Shown in pieces: positions 61,916-64,000 of a stretch of 64,000 nt of DNA. Within the stretch, counting starts at the first letter, position 1. Every line of letters begins with the position of its first letter. The notes under the pieces were generated by a model that was not told the DNA's origin, did not search any database, and saw only the letters and a list, made by a program, of their open reading frames with translations. The DNA is taken from positions 186,001-250,000 of the forward strand of contig NZ_RXMA01000005.1 of the NCBI RefSeq assembly GCF_003966125.1, in the 5' to 3' direction. This DNA is from Azospirillum griseum (lineage in GTDB: Bacteria > Pseudomonadota > Alphaproteobacteria > Azospirillales > Azospirillaceae). Made by a program: the position numbers and the translations under genes.

Positions 61916-62761
61916 ATGACGCAACGCATCGCGCGCCGTTTCCAGATATCGACGCTGGCCGCCCATCTGGTTCTGATCGGCTTCACCCTGTTGGCGCTGG
62001 CGCCGACGCTGCTGGTGATCATGAACTCCTTCAAGCCGCGCAAGGAGATCTTCGGCGCACCGCTGGCCCTGCCCAGCTTCGAGACGATCACCCTGATCGG
62101 CTACGACACGGTGCTCAAGCGCGGCGACATCCTGAATTACTTTCAGAACAGCCTGATCGTCACCGTCTGCGCGCTGTTCTTCATCATCCTGTTCGGCGCG
62201 ATGGCGGCCTTTGCCCTGTCGGAATACCGCTTTCCCGGCAACCGGCTGATCGGCCTGTTCCTGGTGATGGGCATCATGGTCCCGATCCGGCTGGGCACGG
62301 TCGGCATCCTCAAGCTGATGGTGTCGCTGGGGCTGGCCAACACGCTGTTCGCCCTGATCCTGGTCTACACGGCCCAAGGTCTGCCGATGGCGGTCTTCGT
62401 GATGTCGGAGTTCATGCGGCAGGTGTCCGACGATCTGAAGAACGCGGCCCGCGTCGATGGCTTGTCGGAATACACCATCCTGTTCCGGCTGGTCCTGCCG
62501 GTGGTCCGCCCGGCCATCGCCACCATCGCGGTCTTCACCATGGTGCCGATCTGGAACGATTTGTGGTTCCCGCTGGTGCTGGCCCCGGGTGAAAGCACGC
62601 GGACGATGACGCTGGGCGCGCAATCCTTCATCGGTCAGTTCATCACGGACTGGAACGCCGTCCTGGCGGCCCTGACCCTGGCCATCGTGCCGATGCTGAT
62701 CCTGTATCTGATGTTCTCCCGCCAGTTGATCCGGGGCATCACCGCCGGCGCGGTGAAGTGA
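61916..62761 (+). CDS. sugar ABC transporter permease (MalG/UgpE-like)
   Basis: The 281-residue protein has six membrane segments and the EAA loop VSDDLKNAARVDGLSEYTILFRLVLPVVRP. TAAGGA precedes the ATG at 61916. With the preceding permease it forms the heterodimeric channel of the importer. Confidence 0.94.
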   Translation: MTQRIARRFQISTLAAHLVLIGFTLLALAPTLLVIMNSFKPRKEIFGAPLALPSFETITLIGYDTVLKRGDILNYFQNSLIVTVCALFFIILFGAMAAFALSEYRFPGNRLIGLFLVMGIMVPIRLGTVGILKLMVSLGLANTLFALILVYTAQGLPMAVFVMSEFMRQVSDDLKNAARVDGLSEYTILFRLVLPVVRPAIATIAVFTMVPIWNDLWFPLVLAPGESTRTMTLGAQSFIGQFITDWNAVLAALTLAIVPMLILYLMFSRQLIRGITAGAVK

Positions 62762-62799
62762 ACGAACGCCCGACGCGGCACGGGACTTGAGAGGAAATC

Positions 62800-63900
<1,101 letters not shown>

Positions 63901-63937
63901 GCGCCCGGTCGGTCCCGGCCATAAGGACCTTCGCGCC

Positions 63938-64000
63938 ATGACCACCGCCGCATCCCCCGCCCAACCGCCCCTGGGCAGCGAGGCCGTTCCCGTCGTCACC
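63938..64000 (+). CDS. start of an unidentified gene, cut by window edge
   Basis: An ATG at 63938 behind AAGGA opens 21 codons (MTTAASPAQPPLGSEAVPVV...) without a stop up to the right edge, 37 bp after the ATPase gene. The visible residues do not identify a family. In comparable loci this position often holds an amino-sugar kinase or a glycosidase, but nothing here shows that. Confidence 0.5.
   Translation, partial: MTTAASPAQPPLGSEAVPVVT

Overview
The window is strongly GC-rich, densely coded DNA from a Gram-negative chromosome, most likely an alphaproteobacterium of the Rhodospirillales/Azospirillum type. This taxonomic call is an inference. It rests on a glyoxylate-bypass isocitrate lyase, an intracellular PHB depolymerase, a DUF1289 protein, YggT/DUF167 neighbours, three chemoreceptors, many PAS/GGDEF/histidine-kinase sensors, a 16-strand-type porin and uniform GC3-rich codon use. 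No rRNA, CRISPR array, phage module or transposase gene was seen. The only mobile-looking DNA is a 246-bp non-coding element with 17-bp terminal inverted repeats and a 9-bp target duplication at 14.2-14.5 kb.

Layout. 0-2.3 kb: 3' part of aceA and a DJ-1/PfpI-family protein that lacks the family cysteine. 2.5-6.1 kb: a chemoreceptor convergent with a soluble PAS histidine kinase. 6.2-9.5 kb: an oligopeptide-type ABC operon (two permeases and a fused double ATPase) whose two ATPase domains have both lost key residues. 9.7-12.4 kb: a ClsB-like phospholipase D protein translationally coupled to a YbhP-like EEP phosphodiesterase. 12.6-14.5 kb: phaZ, a DUF1289 gene and the mobile element. 14.5-20.8 kb: a Pat/YfiQ-type acyl-CoA-synthetase/GNAT fusion, L-lactate dehydrogenase, a LysR regulator divergent from an SDR protein, and a small protein. 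20.8-26.2 kb: an MFS transporter coupled to a TPR-PRMT-like methyltransferase, a secreted adenosine-deaminase-like lipoprotein and inorganic pyrophosphatase. 26.4-34.6 kb: a YejA-like binding protein, corA-folD, yggT-yggU, a tRNA-Ala(CGC) with a clear promoter, a cyclic-nucleotide-domain histidine kinase, LMW phosphatase, CobB sirtuin and a UDG-family protein.

34.6-42.9 kb: a small metalloprotease, then a sensory block with all genes on the + strand: LivK-type binding protein, dCACHE chemoreceptor, PhnD-type binding protein and hybrid histidine kinase, with no transporter subunits. 43-49.8 kb: a HerA-like ATPase, a GGDEF-EAL protein preceded by a one-lobe PstS-like lipoprotein, a LysR regulator and a quinone-oxidoreductase-like enzyme. 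50-55 kb: a His/Tyr-rich small lipoprotein, a porin, zwf and a third chemoreceptor with an altered hairpin tip.

55.2-64 kb: an amino-sugar (GlcNAc/MurNAc) recovery locus. murQ, a GntR/HutC regulator, a SIS-type deaminase and nagA form one leftward operon. A sugar ABC importer (binding protein, two permeases, ATPase) runs rightward from the same intergenic region and continues off the window. TTGGT half-sites spaced 11 bp apart precede both operons and suggest one shared regulator.
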